Origin: Gimesia algae
GTDB taxonomy: Bacteria; Planctomycetota; Planctomycetia; Planctomycetales; Planctomycetaceae
Reading direction: 5' to 3'
DNA: 64,000 nt
Assembly: GCF_007746795.1 (NCBI RefSeq)
Contig: NZ_CP036343.1
Location: 2,531,369 to 2,595,368 of the forward strand
Part shown: in pieces, positions 16,125-25,594 of the stretch
Layout of the letters: each line of letters starts with the position of its first letter
Numbering within the stretch: the first letter of the stretch is position 1
The notes under the pieces: generated by a model
The model's input: the letters and a program-made list of their open reading frames with translations, nothing else
Told to the model about the DNA's origin: nothing
Database searches by the model: none
Program-made: the position numbers and the translations under genes

Positions 16125-16787
16125 TCAGCTCTCAGACTGATCGTCGTTCTGATCCTGGCGATTAAGCAGCAGCGTTTTTTTATCCATGAGCGGCTTAATG
16201 GCGAAGAAATGAAACAACGCCACCCCCAGGACACAGGCTATCATCATCGGAACCTGGACATTTTTTGAACCAGCTAAATAGTAGAACAACAACAGATAAC
16301 TCATCCACGCCAGCACATTCACGCCGATCTTCATTGCTTCCGTTTTCTGATCCATCGTCAGTCCCAGTTGACGTGCAAGCCGTTGGTCCAGGAATCGATT
16401 CGCCAGGAATTCAAAAACAGCGGTTCCGATTCCCCAGGCCACCAGCAGAAAATAATCGGGGGTGGTAGATAAGACAAACATCAGGAGCAGAGTGAAATAA
16501 GCAGCAAACGTCAGCAGTTGCACAATGATGAACGGAACGATCAATTTGCGATTCCAGAACTCCGGAACACTTTCGCCATACTTAACGAGAAATCTGGTAG
16601 CCCGGTGGCTGAACAATGCCGTTCCCCCCACCCCAAGCACTAGCACATGTGTGTTTCCGGCTGGTGTAAAATAATACCAGGCGAAAAAGGCAGCATAAAA
16701 AACAAATGCCAGAACCTTGACACCGATCCATAATTTTGCGACGAGTTTTAATTCCTGAACACACCGGGCAGACTGCGGATTGGTCAT
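16125..16787 (-). CDS. Hypothetical multi-pass membrane protein
   Basis: 220 residues from the ATG at 16787, which has AAGGTGAG eight bases upstream; an in-frame ATG at 16817 lacks this. About six hydrophobic segments occur (for example KVLAFVFYAAFFAWYYF, FIIVQLLTFAAYFTLLLMF, IGVNVLAWMSYLLLFYYLA and IACVLGVALFHFFAI) and the C-terminus is polar (RQDQNDDQSES). No family recognised. It lies divergently from nothing obvious and is followed by the BlaI operon in the same direction after the operator region. Confidence 0.75.
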   Translation of the reverse strand: MTNPQSARCVQELKLVAKLWIGVKVLAFVFYAAFFAWYYFTPAGNTHVLVLGVGGTALFSHRATRFLVKYGESVPEFWNRKLIVPFIIVQLLTFAAYFTLLLMFVLSTTPDYFLLVAWGIGTAVFEFLANRFLDQRLARQLGLTMDQKTEAMKIGVNVLAWMSYLLLFYYLAGSKNVQVPMMIACVLGVALFHFFAIKPLMDKKTLLLNRQDQNDDQSES

Positions 16788-16843
16788 GTTCTCACCTTTT
16801 AAGCAGTAAACAGACAACCGTTGTCATTTCTGCTGCTCACAAA

Positions 16844-17287
16844 TTAAGTCACCTCATCAACATAGTCACAGTAAAAACAGGTCTCTTCCGGATTTGAAAA
16901 CAGGCACTCACAGTCGGGACTCTGACATCCCCAGACTTTGAATGTCGTCTTCGAACCCTCACAAATATTTGCAATGTCAACTGCATCCAGCTCGAGTTCC
17001 CATTTGGGGCGTCTGTTTGACACAGCGTTTGTTTCGGGAAAATAGGTAAATCCATATTCCCGAGAGCCCTCATCCATTAGACCGCCATAAGCCCTTTCAT
17101 ATTGCAACAGATCATCCGATTCCATCAGGGCTGACTCATCTTCGGTTTCAATCAACTCATGCACATGCTGCATGAATTCCCGGAAATCCTCCGGAATCGA
17201 AACCGTCTGCTGTAATTTCGGTTGCTTCTGTTCGCGACGCATCAAGAGATCACTACCTTCTATGAGAATTCGGGAACACCATTTCAT
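16844..17287 (-). CDS. Hypothetical protein with C-terminal Cys cluster
   Basis: 147 residues, or 132 from an ATG at 17242. The C-terminal 40 residues hold six cysteines: CEGSK further upstream, then CQSPDCECLF and CFYCDYVDE, looking like a metal site of the CX4CXC...CXXC type. The N-terminal half is acidic and helical (FMQHVHELIETEDESALME). Not recognised. The 57 bases to the next gene leave room for a separate promoter. Confidence 0.65.
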   Translation of the reverse strand: MKWCSRILIEGSDLLMRREQKQPKLQQTVSIPEDFREFMQHVHELIETEDESALMESDDLLQYERAYGGLMDEGSREYGFTYFPETNAVSNRRPKWELELDAVDIANICEGSKTTFKVWGCQSPDCECLFSNPEETCFYCDYVDEVT

Positions 17288-17328
17288 CTAGTTATCAGAG
17301 AGATTCGAGAAAAAATGAGCCCCCCTTT

Positions 17329-18474
17329 TCAGGGATCTGCTTTTTCTTCTTTGCGTTCCGTGACGGTTCCCTCTTCTTTGATATAAACTCGAGTTCCTGC
17401 TGGGAAATCAAGACTCGAAAAAACAGTATCAGACAGTTGCTGCAGATCAAGCGAGATGCTGGTGACATGGAATTTTTCCCGCCAGGAAAGCTGCTGTTTC
17501 CCTTCCCGTTTGATCACGAACGAATCGTATCGGTCGGTGTGAAACCTGACAGGTATCCAGACGCCGGGTTGGACTTCCCGCCATTCATCGACCGTCGATT
17601 CCGCAACAGGCGACTCTTTTGACCAGCGATACGTATAACTCAAATTCCGCACAGGCAGCAGATTTCTGTCCACAGCCAGCCAGAGTTCCCAACCGTTATG
17701 GCGGGTTCCGTTGGAGAGAATGACATCAATCAGAATTCTCTTGCATTGAAGTCCCTGAAATTCACGATCTTCTAAAATTTGAGTTTCAATTTTCGAACCG
17801 GGAGTCACATACGATGGGTTCGGGTATGCCAATACCGCTGGCATCCCTTTCATATATGTTGAAAGAGGAACCTGGGGGCATCCGCTACCAAGCAGATACA
17901 TATGCGGCCGAACCAGGTTCGTCAGGCTCGGGTACTCATCCGAAATCTGCCCCCTGTTCTGAGCTTGATTTTGTTTCGTCTTCTCTGTTGTCGGCATAAT
18001 TTGCTTTCGCAGACTGCGAAACGTGGTTCCATCATAAACCTGAAGTGATACCGACTCACTATATCTGCTTTGGGGACGATTCCTGGGAATTTTCACTCTC
18101 CCAATATATCCCACCTTTAAACGTCCTTGGGATTTCTTCTCCAGTCGAAATTTCCGCCCCTGCAAAGTGAGTGAATAGTCCCACTGTTTTCGAATCTGCT
18201 GATCCGGGTCGTCCGCCTTGGGATAATCCTCGTAAACGCGTGTCAGCTTGAGCTGCTGGTCTACATAGAACTTCTCATTGCGTTCGATCTGGCGAATCAG
18301 ATCCTGCAATGTTTCGACCTGCTGTCCCCCGGATGCAGGTTCCTTCGACTCAGCCTGCGCCCGGGGTTTATCTGGTTCCGCTCCTGTAGCAGAGACGGAG
18401 AATACATGGACTGGAATCAGTATCAGAAGAGAGAGTGGTAAGGAATTTCTCGTCAGATTCTTCTGTAACAGCAC
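17329..18474 (-). CDS. Exported hypothetical protein, LolA-like pattern
   Basis: 381 residues from a GTG at 18474 with AGGAG seven bases upstream. A signal peptide (about 1-32) and a Pro/Glu-rich segment precede a beta-rich body with alternating strands (LTRVYEDYPK, KFRLEKKSQGRL, VSLQVYDGTTFRSLRK and GWELWLAVDRNLLPVRN). The order of short strands around a DGTTF turn is like the lipoprotein-carrier (LolA/LolB) fold used by many planctomycete secreted proteins. Function unknown. It is the downstream neighbour of the esterase fusion but is 59 bases away. Confidence 0.65.
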   Translation of the reverse strand: MLLQKNLTRNSLPLSLLILIPVHVFSVSATGAEPDKPRAQAESKEPASGGQQVETLQDLIRQIERNEKFYVDQQLKLTRVYEDYPKADDPDQQIRKQWDYSLTLQGRKFRLEKKSQGRLKVGYIGRVKIPRNRPQSRYSESVSLQVYDGTTFRSLRKQIMPTTEKTKQNQAQNRGQISDEYPSLTNLVRPHMYLLGSGCPQVPLSTYMKGMPAVLAYPNPSYVTPGSKIETQILEDREFQGLQCKRILIDVILSNGTRHNGWELWLAVDRNLLPVRNLSYTYRWSKESPVAESTVDEWREVQPGVWIPVRFHTDRYDSFVIKREGKQQLSWREKFHVTSISLDLQQLSDTVFSSLDFPAGTRVYIKEEGTVTERKEEKADP

Positions 18475-18533
18475 GTTGATTCTCCTGGTGACTCAATGAG
18501 AAACGAAGTCCAGCTTCTTCAATTCAGCTTTCT

Positions 18534-20579
18534 TCAATCTTTCGCATCCTGCTTGGGAATGATGTTCAGCTTGGCCAGCCATTCCATTGACTGCTTCTGC
18601 CAGGCGTCCCACATCGGGCCTTTGTATCCATTCAATCCATGTCCGCCGGAAGGAAGTTCCAGCAGTTGGGAAGGAATCTTCTGCGCCTGCAAAGCCGCAT
18701 ACAGATCCTGGCTGTTTTTGATGGGCACCGGTTTGTCGTCGACCGCATGCGCCAGGAAGATGGGCGGCGTCTGTTTGGTCACCTGCTTTTCATTGGAGAA
18801 GAGTTTCACCATTTCCGGCGTCGGATTGTTGCCCAGCAGGTTTTTACGCGAGCCCCCATGTGTGCTTTCTCCCATCGTGACAACAGGGTACACCAAAATC
18901 GCAAAGTCGGGACGACTGCTTTCGCGGTCGATCAGTTCTTTCGCCTGGGGGTTCCCATTATCAAAATGCGTCGCCGCTGTTGAAGCCAGATGGCCGCCGG
19001 CGGAAAAGCCCATGATACCGATCCGATCGGGATCAATGTCCCAGCGTTTGGCGTTCGCTCGTACCACACGAATCGCCCGCTGCGCATCCATCAATGGCAC
19101 ATACGTGCGACCGTGGGGCATCCGGTATTCCAGCACGATGCCGGTAATCCCGTGCTGATTAAGCCACCTGGCAATGCCGTGCCCTTCTCCGGCGGTTACC
19201 AGTCGCTGATAACCGCCGCCCGGACAGATCACAATCGCGGCCCCGTTTCCTTTAGCTGGTCGATGCACGGTGATTTTCGCGTCTTCCTTTTTGAAGTGCT
19301 CCCTGTCAATCGGTGCGTGACCGTTCCATAGCGACAACTCTTCCGGAGCCAGACTGGTGGCTTTGGTCGAGACACTGACCGTCGGCGGAACCAGCAACGC
19401 GGACAAGACCTGCGCGTAAACGCGATGCCCGAAATCATTCGGATGATTGACGCCGTTACCGGTCAGATCCCAGTCCTGTTTCTGCTTGAGAAACTCCGTC
19501 CAGATCGAAGTCATATCTGCCAGCGCGACTCCCGGCTCGCACAGTTCGGCCAATGCATCACGATACTGGGGAAACAGTTCGTGTTTGAGCCGCACCCAGT
19601 CCCGGTTGCCCAGCATGGGAGCAACGAGAATGAATTCGGCTTTCGGCAGTTTTTTTCGGACCGCTTCCATCAGGGCTTTCGTGTTGGCCTGATATTCTTT
19701 GGCAGAGCGACCGGCGGAATCGTTCATGCCAAACGCGATGATCACCAGGTCGGGCTGTGGTGCCACCACCTGATCCACTTCTGTCAAAGCCCAGCGCGTG
19801 TCTTTACCCCCGACTGAAGGATTGGTGACTTTGACCTTCGTCTGATACTGATGTTCCAGATGCTGCTGCAGCAGTTCCAGAAACGCCGGCTGAAACGGCG
19901 CCGCTCCTGCCCAGCCCGACGCATTACAGCCCGTGGAGATACTATCCCCCATTAATACGATGGAAACCGGTTTCTGGTCGCGCAGCTTGTTTATTGTGCG
20001 CGGCAGTGCTTTCTCATCAAAGGTCGCTACGATCGCCTGCCAGTCGACGGGTTCATGAGTGTAGGTAATGCTGGTCTGCATGTTGTGATATTCGAGTTTC
20101 CCTCCAAAGAAGATCTCACCATTCCCGTCGCGGTGCGTCAGTTTATGTCGCTGCGAATCATCGGGCCGCCGCAAGTCAGCCGGCGTCTGCGAATTGATTC
20201 TCGAATTCGCAGGCAGAACAATTTCGTGTGTGCCCGGTTTCCAGCGATAGTCGCGCCCTGCCTCATAGGTAACGGTGCCCGCGGAATTGGTCACCTTCAG
20301 AACTTTATCGACCGGAAACAACACCGATGCGCGTGCTTCCCCGGTTTTCGGATCTTTAATAAACAACACCGATTCCCCCCGCACCGTATCCTCCTGCCAG
20401 AACGGCTGCAGCAATTCCGGTTGATACTTCCACTTTGCGGAAGCGTCAGGATCAGCAGCGAATGTCATTCCTGACAGCAACAGGACTCCCACTGTCAGAA
20501 CAGAGGTCAGTCGCCAGGATCTGTTGACTTTGAATGCAGAAAAGAAAAACCGACCGTTGATTCGATGAGGGCTGTTCAC
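18534..20579 (-). CDS. Exported SGNH-hydrolase / alpha-beta-hydrolase fusion esterase
   Basis: 681 residues from a GTG at 20579, with GGAGG six bases upstream; the open frame reaches 20843 but lacks a start signal. A signal peptide (ending SGMTFAADP) precedes an SGNH/GDSL domain (about 140-385) with IVLMGDSISTGC (Ser nucleophile), GGKDTRW, LVIIAFGMNDSAG and NHPNDFGH (His). An alpha/beta-hydrolase domain (about 400-680) follows, with ICPGGGYQ, IGIMGFSAGGHLAS (nucleophile elbow), and IFLAHAVDDKPVP and GGHGLNG for Asp and His. The combination suggests a two-headed carbohydrate esterase (acetyl-xylan-esterase-like) for deacetylating polysaccharides. An inverted repeat lies upstream. Confidence 0.88.
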   Translation of the reverse strand: MNSPHRINGRFFFSAFKVNRSWRLTSVLTVGVLLLSGMTFAADPDASAKWKYQPELLQPFWQEDTVRGESVLFIKDPKTGEARASVLFPVDKVLKVTNSAGTVTYEAGRDYRWKPGTHEIVLPANSRINSQTPADLRRPDDSQRHKLTHRDGNGEIFFGGKLEYHNMQTSITYTHEPVDWQAIVATFDEKALPRTINKLRDQKPVSIVLMGDSISTGCNASGWAGAAPFQPAFLELLQQHLEHQYQTKVKVTNPSVGGKDTRWALTEVDQVVAPQPDLVIIAFGMNDSAGRSAKEYQANTKALMEAVRKKLPKAEFILVAPMLGNRDWVRLKHELFPQYRDALAELCEPGVALADMTSIWTEFLKQKQDWDLTGNGVNHPNDFGHRVYAQVLSALLVPPTVSVSTKATSLAPEELSLWNGHAPIDREHFKKEDAKITVHRPAKGNGAAIVICPGGGYQRLVTAGEGHGIARWLNQHGITGIVLEYRMPHGRTYVPLMDAQRAIRVVRANAKRWDIDPDRIGIMGFSAGGHLASTAATHFDNGNPQAKELIDRESSRPDFAILVYPVVTMGESTHGGSRKNLLGNNPTPEMVKLFSNEKQVTKQTPPIFLAHAVDDKPVPIKNSQDLYAALQAQKIPSQLLELPSGGHGLNGYKGPMWDAWQKQSMEWLAKLNIIPKQDAKD

Positions 20580-20615
20580 AAAAAACCTCCGATTGAGCTG
20601 CCTGGACGAGGATAT

Positions 20616-20651
20616 CACTGTTACAATAAAATCGACCTGTATTGTACAGTG
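20616..20651. promoter_or_regulatory. Inverted repeat CACTGTTACAATA / TATTGTACAGTG
   Basis: The left arm (20616-20628) and right arm (20640-20651) are complementary apart from one extra T, with an 11-base spacer. The dyad lies in the divergent region between the esterase (start 20579) and the secreted protein (start 20725), well placed to control both. Confidence 0.6.
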
Positions 20652-20724
20652 TTCGATTTCGTTTGTCTGCTGAATTGAAAGAAATGTCGACAAACCGAAA
20701 ATATCAAGCAGATCGGAGACAATC

Positions 20725-21240
20725 ATGCGTAATTCATTTCTTGTTGCCTCTATTTTCCTGATGATTATTCTGATCGGAACTGCAGATACGACCGCCCGGA
20801 TTGGTGACGGAAAAACGCCGGAATTGAAACCGCCCGAGCCCACTCTGGATAATTCTGATGTCAGATTTGAGGGTAACTTTTTCGGTCTGGATCTCAGTAT
20901 CTCCCGCCGCGCCGATCAGTTTGCCAAAAAACTGTCAGCCGACGATGTCAACTGGTTGTTGAAAAATCTGAAGCATAAAGATCGATTCGCGATCTGCCAC
21001 GTCATCCTGTTAATGCACTGGGGACCTCCTGCTTCAGAAGAGAAAGCGGAACGGGATCTGGGAGACTGGTATGGATTGACTGTAGAAATTTCAGACAAAG
21101 TACGGTATCAGCTTTCGGATCGCGACAAATTGCATGCACTCTGGACTAAAGCGCTGTCTGATCCCAAATCGCAATTCAAATACGGCAAAGCGATGCCGAT
21201 CGACCCGCCCTTTAAAAGAAAGCAGAAAAAGAAGCAGTAG
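20725..21240 (+). CDS. Exported hypothetical protein
   Basis: 171 residues with a signal peptide (RNSFLVASIFLMIILIGTA), a helical body (DQFAKKLSADDVNWLLKN, RFAICHVILLMHWGPPASE) and a strongly basic tail ending KRKQKKKQ. The repeated HVILLMHWG/EDLGDW pattern is seen in planctomycete proteins of unknown role. It is divergent from the esterase and shares the inverted-repeat region with it. Confidence 0.75.
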   Translation: MRNSFLVASIFLMIILIGTADTTARIGDGKTPELKPPEPTLDNSDVRFEGNFFGLDLSISRRADQFAKKLSADDVNWLLKNLKHKDRFAICHVILLMHWGPPASEEKAERDLGDWYGLTVEISDKVRYQLSDRDKLHALWTKALSDPKSQFKYGKAMPIDPPFKRKQKKKQ

Positions 21241-21944
21241 GATTAAATGGCACTGTTGGCTGCTTCTCATTCCGAGAGTGAATACAACACATTTTCTTAT
21301 TTATCCCTGATCTATTTATCCCTGATCTAAGTTACTCAACGACAACAGCCCGTTTGAATTTAGGGATGACTGGCGTAAGAACGCTGCTGATTTTTTGCTG
21401 GTCATCTCTGAGACGAACAGATTCAACCTTTCCAAGTGTCTGATCCAGCATTGAGAAAGCAGACGCTACGCTTTTGTGGAGGATTCTGAACTCGCTCTGA
21501 AAGTGATGCCCCGCATGCAGGCAGCGGGTGTGCCTGTGGTCTCAATAGATGAAATCAGGACGTAACGATTTTGCTGAATGGTCCTGCAAAAGAACGTCTT
21601 TTTCAGTGAAGTCATCACCATGCCCTGTCCGTTTGACCTGCAAGCTTTGGCAGCCTGTTTCGCGTTGTGTTTCTCAAGTCGGTCTTCAGCCGATCCCGCT
21701 CCGTTTTCAGATCAGGAATCGGCCAAGCAAATGACTCAAAAAACCGATTGCAGCCAGTAACTTTTTGTACCCTTATGTGAGCGCATATTCCTGCTGACTA
21801 AGACAAAATTAATCCGCTTTGCATTAGTTTTTACTGTTGCGTTGTGTATAGAATATAAGATACAGGTCCAGCCTGTCACTTCACTTGCAGTCTGGTACGC
21901 TGTCATATCTGAACAATTCAAGGAACGACTCTGGGAGTTATTGC
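21241..21944 (+). other. 700-bp gap with decayed coding remnants
   Basis: A 15-base direct repeat TTTATCCCTGATCTA occurs twice near 21300-21330. Bases 21455-21566 read as a 36-codon fragment, EDSELALKVMPRMQAAG then VPVVSIDEIRT, ending in a stop and reminiscent of the aaGvPVVsiD strand of sugar-binding proteins. A 60-codon frame at 21578-21760 contains a hydrophobic stretch but lacks a ribosome site. I see no intact gene. Confidence 0.35.
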
Positions 21945-23924
21945 ATGTCAGGAAACCAAATTGGTCGCCGCGGTCTGATTGCGCGGCACTGGAAGTTAAG
22001 CAGTTGTTGTATTGCCGCCTTTGCATTCATCGTCTTCTCCAGCCTGCCCGACTCCGAGGCAGCACCACGACGAAAACCCGTCGCAAAGAAAGCCGCTCCG
22101 AAAAAAGCAGAACCGCTCCCGCCACGATTCACAGTCAAATCCAGGCCCGTCAGTACGACCAAACTTTCATCAGCCATCAAATCGGCAGAACAGATCGACA
22201 AGCTGGTCGAATCCAACTATCGGAAATACAAAGTCGAACCCAACCCGATGACGACCGACGAGCAGTTTCTGCGTCGCATTTACCTCGACATCACTGGCGC
22301 GATTCCGACTTATCGGGAAACAAAATACTTCCTGGCGTCACGCCACCCCGACAAACGTAAGATGTTGATCGACCGACTGTTGAACAGCGACGGTTACGCC
22401 AGCCACTTCTACAACTACTGGGCCGACGTATTACGTTACACCGACCGTTTGAACAACAACGTCGATGGTTCTCCTTATCGTCAGTGGATCAAACAATGCC
22501 TGGCAGAGAACAAGCCCTGGGACAAAATGGTCAGTGAAATGATCACCGCAGAAGGTCTGATCTGGGAGAATCCTGCGACGGGTTACATGCAGCGTGATTC
22601 CGGCATGCCGCTGGACAACATGAATAATACCGTGCGTATTTTCCTGGGAACCCGCATCGGCTGTGCCCAATGCCACGATCATCCCTTTGATCGCTGGAAG
22701 CAGAAAGAGTTCTACGAAATGGCGGCGTTCACGTTTGGTTCCTCAACCCGCGCCAGTGGCCGCGACAAACGCTTCTATACCGGTCAGGACCCGAACAGCC
22801 GTCTGCGTAAAGAATTTGCGGAACTGGATCAGGAAGAAAAAGACCGACGACGGAAACAAGGCAGATTCAATCGCATGATCCGCGTGAACATGATGGTTGT
22901 GCACGACAATAACCGGAAGATCCAGTTGCCCCACGACTACGCTTATACTGATGCAAAACCGAAATCAGTTGTGCAACCCAAAACCATCTTCGGCAAACCG
23001 GCTGACATTCGCAAAGGTGAAACACCTCGCCAGGCATTCGCCCGCTGGATGGTCGCTGAAGAAAATCCCCGGTTTGCCCTGACCATCGCCAATCGACTCT
23101 GGACACAGGCCTTTGGACGGGGTCAGATCGAACCTGTCGACGACATGATGGACAGCACCGTTGCAGAAAATCCCGAACTGATGAAATTCCTCGAATCTGA
23201 AATGAAACGACTGAATTTCGATATGAAGGAATACCTGCGAATCCTGTTTAACACCAAAACCTACCAGCGACAGGCCTCCACCAAGGATGTCCCGCTGAGT
23301 GAATTCTACCATTTCCAGGGACCGGTTCTGCGTCGCATGACAGCCGAGCAGGCCTGGGATTCCTTCCTGACGATCGCCGTCGTCGATCCCGAAGAATACC
23401 GGGAACTGCCCGCAGAAATGGAAACCGAAATCATCTCGGTCGACCTCAATAAAGCCACCGCCCAGGAGGTCCTGGATGCGGATGAAAAGAAACGGGAAGA
23501 AATTGACCGCACACGATACAAGCGGGAAAAGAAATATCGGTACAAAGGCCAGCTGCTGGCACGTGCTTCCGAACTTCCCTCACCGGTACCGCCCAGTCAC
23601 TTCCTGCGTACGTTCGGCCAGTCTGATCGTGAGCTGATCTCAGGTTCGTCTGACACCGGCTCCGTGCCACAGGTACTGTTCATGTTTAACGGCCCGGTCA
23701 CTCACATGATGCTGGAAAAAGGTTCCACGATCTATAACAACGTGATCGAGCAGAAAACGATCAAAGATGGCGTCGATGTCATTTTCATGACCATCCTCAA
23801 CCGTCGTCCCGACGCTGACGAACAAAAAATTGCCATTAGTGAAATCGAAACGAATGGACCTGCGGGTTACGGAAACGTGATCTGGTCACTCGTGAATACA
23901 CGCGAGTTTCTGTTTATCCAATAA
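21945..23924 (+). CDS. DUF1549/DUF1553 domain protein (short form)
   Basis: 659 residues; the ATG at 21945 has GGGAG seven bases upstream. A signal or anchor segment (about 13-38) and a Lys/Pro-rich linker precede a DUF1549 domain (about 75-330) with the haem-like motif GCAQCHDHPFDRW, and a DUF1553 domain (about 375-655) with NRLWTQAFGRGQIEP and FNTKTYQRQ. The N-terminal PSCyt1 cytochrome domain of the two longer paralogues in this window is missing. These proteins are planctomycete-specific exported proteins, encoded with a DUF1501 partner as here (84 bases downstream). The function is not established; an electron-transfer or polysaccharide-related role is proposed. Confidence 0.9.
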   Translation: MSGNQIGRRGLIARHWKLSSCCIAAFAFIVFSSLPDSEAAPRRKPVAKKAAPKKAEPLPPRFTVKSRPVSTTKLSSAIKSAEQIDKLVESNYRKYKVEPNPMTTDEQFLRRIYLDITGAIPTYRETKYFLASRHPDKRKMLIDRLLNSDGYASHFYNYWADVLRYTDRLNNNVDGSPYRQWIKQCLAENKPWDKMVSEMITAEGLIWENPATGYMQRDSGMPLDNMNNTVRIFLGTRIGCAQCHDHPFDRWKQKEFYEMAAFTFGSSTRASGRDKRFYTGQDPNSRLRKEFAELDQEEKDRRRKQGRFNRMIRVNMMVVHDNNRKIQLPHDYAYTDAKPKSVVQPKTIFGKPADIRKGETPRQAFARWMVAEENPRFALTIANRLWTQAFGRGQIEPVDDMMDSTVAENPELMKFLESEMKRLNFDMKEYLRILFNTKTYQRQASTKDVPLSEFYHFQGPVLRRMTAEQAWDSFLTIAVVDPEEYRELPAEMETEIISVDLNKATAQEVLDADEKKREEIDRTRYKREKKYRYKGQLLARASELPSPVPPSHFLRTFGQSDRELISGSSDTGSVPQVLFMFNGPVTHMMLEKGSTIYNNVIEQKTIKDGVDVIFMTILNRRPDADEQKIAISEIETNGPAGYGNVIWSLVNTREFLFIQ

Positions 23925-23931
23925 CACCACT

Positions 23932-23963
23932 CCGGCTCCCTCCGTTCGAAAGGCGGGAGTCGG
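23932..23963 (+). terminator. Intercistronic hairpin between DUF1549 and DUF1501 genes
   Basis: CCGGCTCCC and GGGAGTCGG (23932-23940 and 23955-23963) pair with one wobble. No T tract follows, so it looks like an mRNA stabiliser or attenuator rather than a full terminator. Confidence 0.4.
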
Positions 23964-24008
23964 TCATTAAATTCACAAATAATCCATATCAACATAAAAG
24001 GCATACAG

Positions 24009-25319
24009 ATGAGAGAAATTTATAAAAAACTCGACGGAGTGGGTCGGCGGCAGTTTCTGGAATATGCTGCCAAATCTGCTTTGGGTGTCAGCGTTCTGCC
24101 CGTCTTTAACAACATGCTGGAAGCGGCTCCCACAAAAAAGAAAGGCCCTAAAGGCGCCCCCGTCACTGGAAAAGCCAAACGCCTGATTTACCTGTATATG
24201 GCTGGCGCCATGACTCACCTCGATACATTCGATCTGAAACCAGGCCATAAGAACCAGGGTGACACCAAAGGCATCAAAACCAGCGTTCCCGGGGCTCAGA
24301 TCAGTGAGTTTCTTCCCACACTGGCAGAAGAATTTGACAAGATGGCCGTCATCAATTCCATGTATACCGAGACCGGCGCGCATGGACCCGGTGAATACAT
24401 GATGCGGACCAGCTACAAAGAAATTGCTTCGACCCGGCACCCCTCCATGGGACCGTGGATCCAGCGCTTCCGCGGACGTCAGAATAAAAATCTGCCCGAC
24501 ACCGTTCTGATCAGTGCGCCCGCCCGACACCCGAGTTCAGGATTTCTGGACCCTTCTTTCAGCCCGCTGCCGATTGGTGACCCTAATCGAGGGCTGGAGA
24601 ACACAGATACTCCTGCTTACCTGTCTGAAAACTCATTTGAAAAACGCATTGATCTGATCAATAAGTTCGACAAAAAGTTTCAGACCAAATTCAAGAATCA
24701 AAACGTCCTGGCTTACACGGACTTTTATTCACAGGCCACCAGCCTGCTCTCCAGCGATGAACTGAAAGCCTTCGACCTGAATGAAGAAAAAGCGGAAGAC
24801 CGTGATAAATACGGCCGCAATTCATTCGGTCAGGGATGTATGCTGGCACGCCGTCTGGTCGAAAACAATGTCCGCTGCGTCGAAGTCAACTTTGGCGGCT
24901 GGGACATGCACCGTGATATTTACGACGACGGAATTCTTCCCACTCGAACCGGCATTCTGGATAAGGCACTCGGCAGCCTGTTGAAAGACCTGTCTGAGCG
25001 CGGGCTGCTGGATGAAACACTGGTGGTACTCACCACCGAATTCGGCCGTACTCCCGTAATCAACCAGAATGGTGGTCGCGACCATCACCCCGGCGTCTTC
25101 TCTGCCGCTTTAATGGGTGGCGGCATCAAGGGTGGTCACTTCTATGGGAAGTCTGATAAAGGGGGACAGAGCGTAGATGCAGACGGCGTACTGCCAGCCG
25201 ACTTCAATGCCACTATCGCATCCGCATTGAACCTGCCGCTGGACAAGGAAATCTTCTCTCCCGATGGTCGACCCTTCAAAGTCGCCCACGATGGGGAAGC
25301 AGTGACGAAACTGCTCTAA
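24009..25319 (+). CDS. DUF1501 domain protein (twin-arginine leader)
   Basis: 436 residues. Near the N-terminus GRRQFLEYAAKSALGVSV resembles a twin-arginine signal. The sulfatase/phosphatase-like DUF1501 fold follows: IYLYMAGAMTHLDTFDLKP, VINSMYTETGAHGPGEYM, VEVNFGGWDMHRD and VLTTEFGRTPVINQNGGRDHHP are the expected metal- or anion-site segments. It forms a pair with the DUF1549 protein before it and ends at a strong terminator (25349). DUF1501 proteins belong to the alkaline-phosphatase superfamily and are presumed hydrolases; the substrate is unknown. Confidence 0.92.
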   Translation: MREIYKKLDGVGRRQFLEYAAKSALGVSVLPVFNNMLEAAPTKKKGPKGAPVTGKAKRLIYLYMAGAMTHLDTFDLKPGHKNQGDTKGIKTSVPGAQISEFLPTLAEEFDKMAVINSMYTETGAHGPGEYMMRTSYKEIASTRHPSMGPWIQRFRGRQNKNLPDTVLISAPARHPSSGFLDPSFSPLPIGDPNRGLENTDTPAYLSENSFEKRIDLINKFDKKFQTKFKNQNVLAYTDFYSQATSLLSSDELKAFDLNEEKAEDRDKYGRNSFGQGCMLARRLVENNVRCVEVNFGGWDMHRDIYDDGILPTRTGILDKALGSLLKDLSERGLLDETLVVLTTEFGRTPVINQNGGRDHHPGVFSAALMGGGIKGGHFYGKSDKGGQSVDADGVLPADFNATIASALNLPLDKEIFSPDGRPFKVAHDGEAVTKLL

Positions 25320-25348
25320 ACCAGGATATTTTTCACTGCAGAATTCAA

Positions 25349-25379
25349 AACGGCTTCCTTCATCGGGAGCCGTTTTTTT
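25349..25379 (+). terminator. Rho-independent terminator after DUF1501
   Basis: AACGGCTTCC and GGGAGCCGTT form the stem around TTCATC, followed directly by a run of Ts. Confidence 0.9.
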
Positions 25380-25594
25380 ATTATTAGCAACCTTAAAAAA
25401 TATTCGTCCTTCTCAGCGAAATATCCGGAAAATAGTAGACTACTAAAATTAAGCCGTTTATGATCAATATGTGCAATCATTGATATGAGCTTTGAATCTC
25501 CTTCCTCCATGCCAGAATGATTCACCAAAACAAAAGAGTATCCGAGCTTGAGTCCCGCCAGTGTTTCCTCAAAAACTGCAGTCTGAGAAAGCCG

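Noticed and set aside
20580-20843. N-terminal extension of the esterase fusion
   Set aside because: It crosses the inverted repeat and the divergent gene; a GTG with GGAGG and a signal peptide lies at 20579.
21578-21760. 60-codon frame with a hydrophobic stretch
   Set aside because: No ribosome site and a position in a decayed gap; not counted as a gene.
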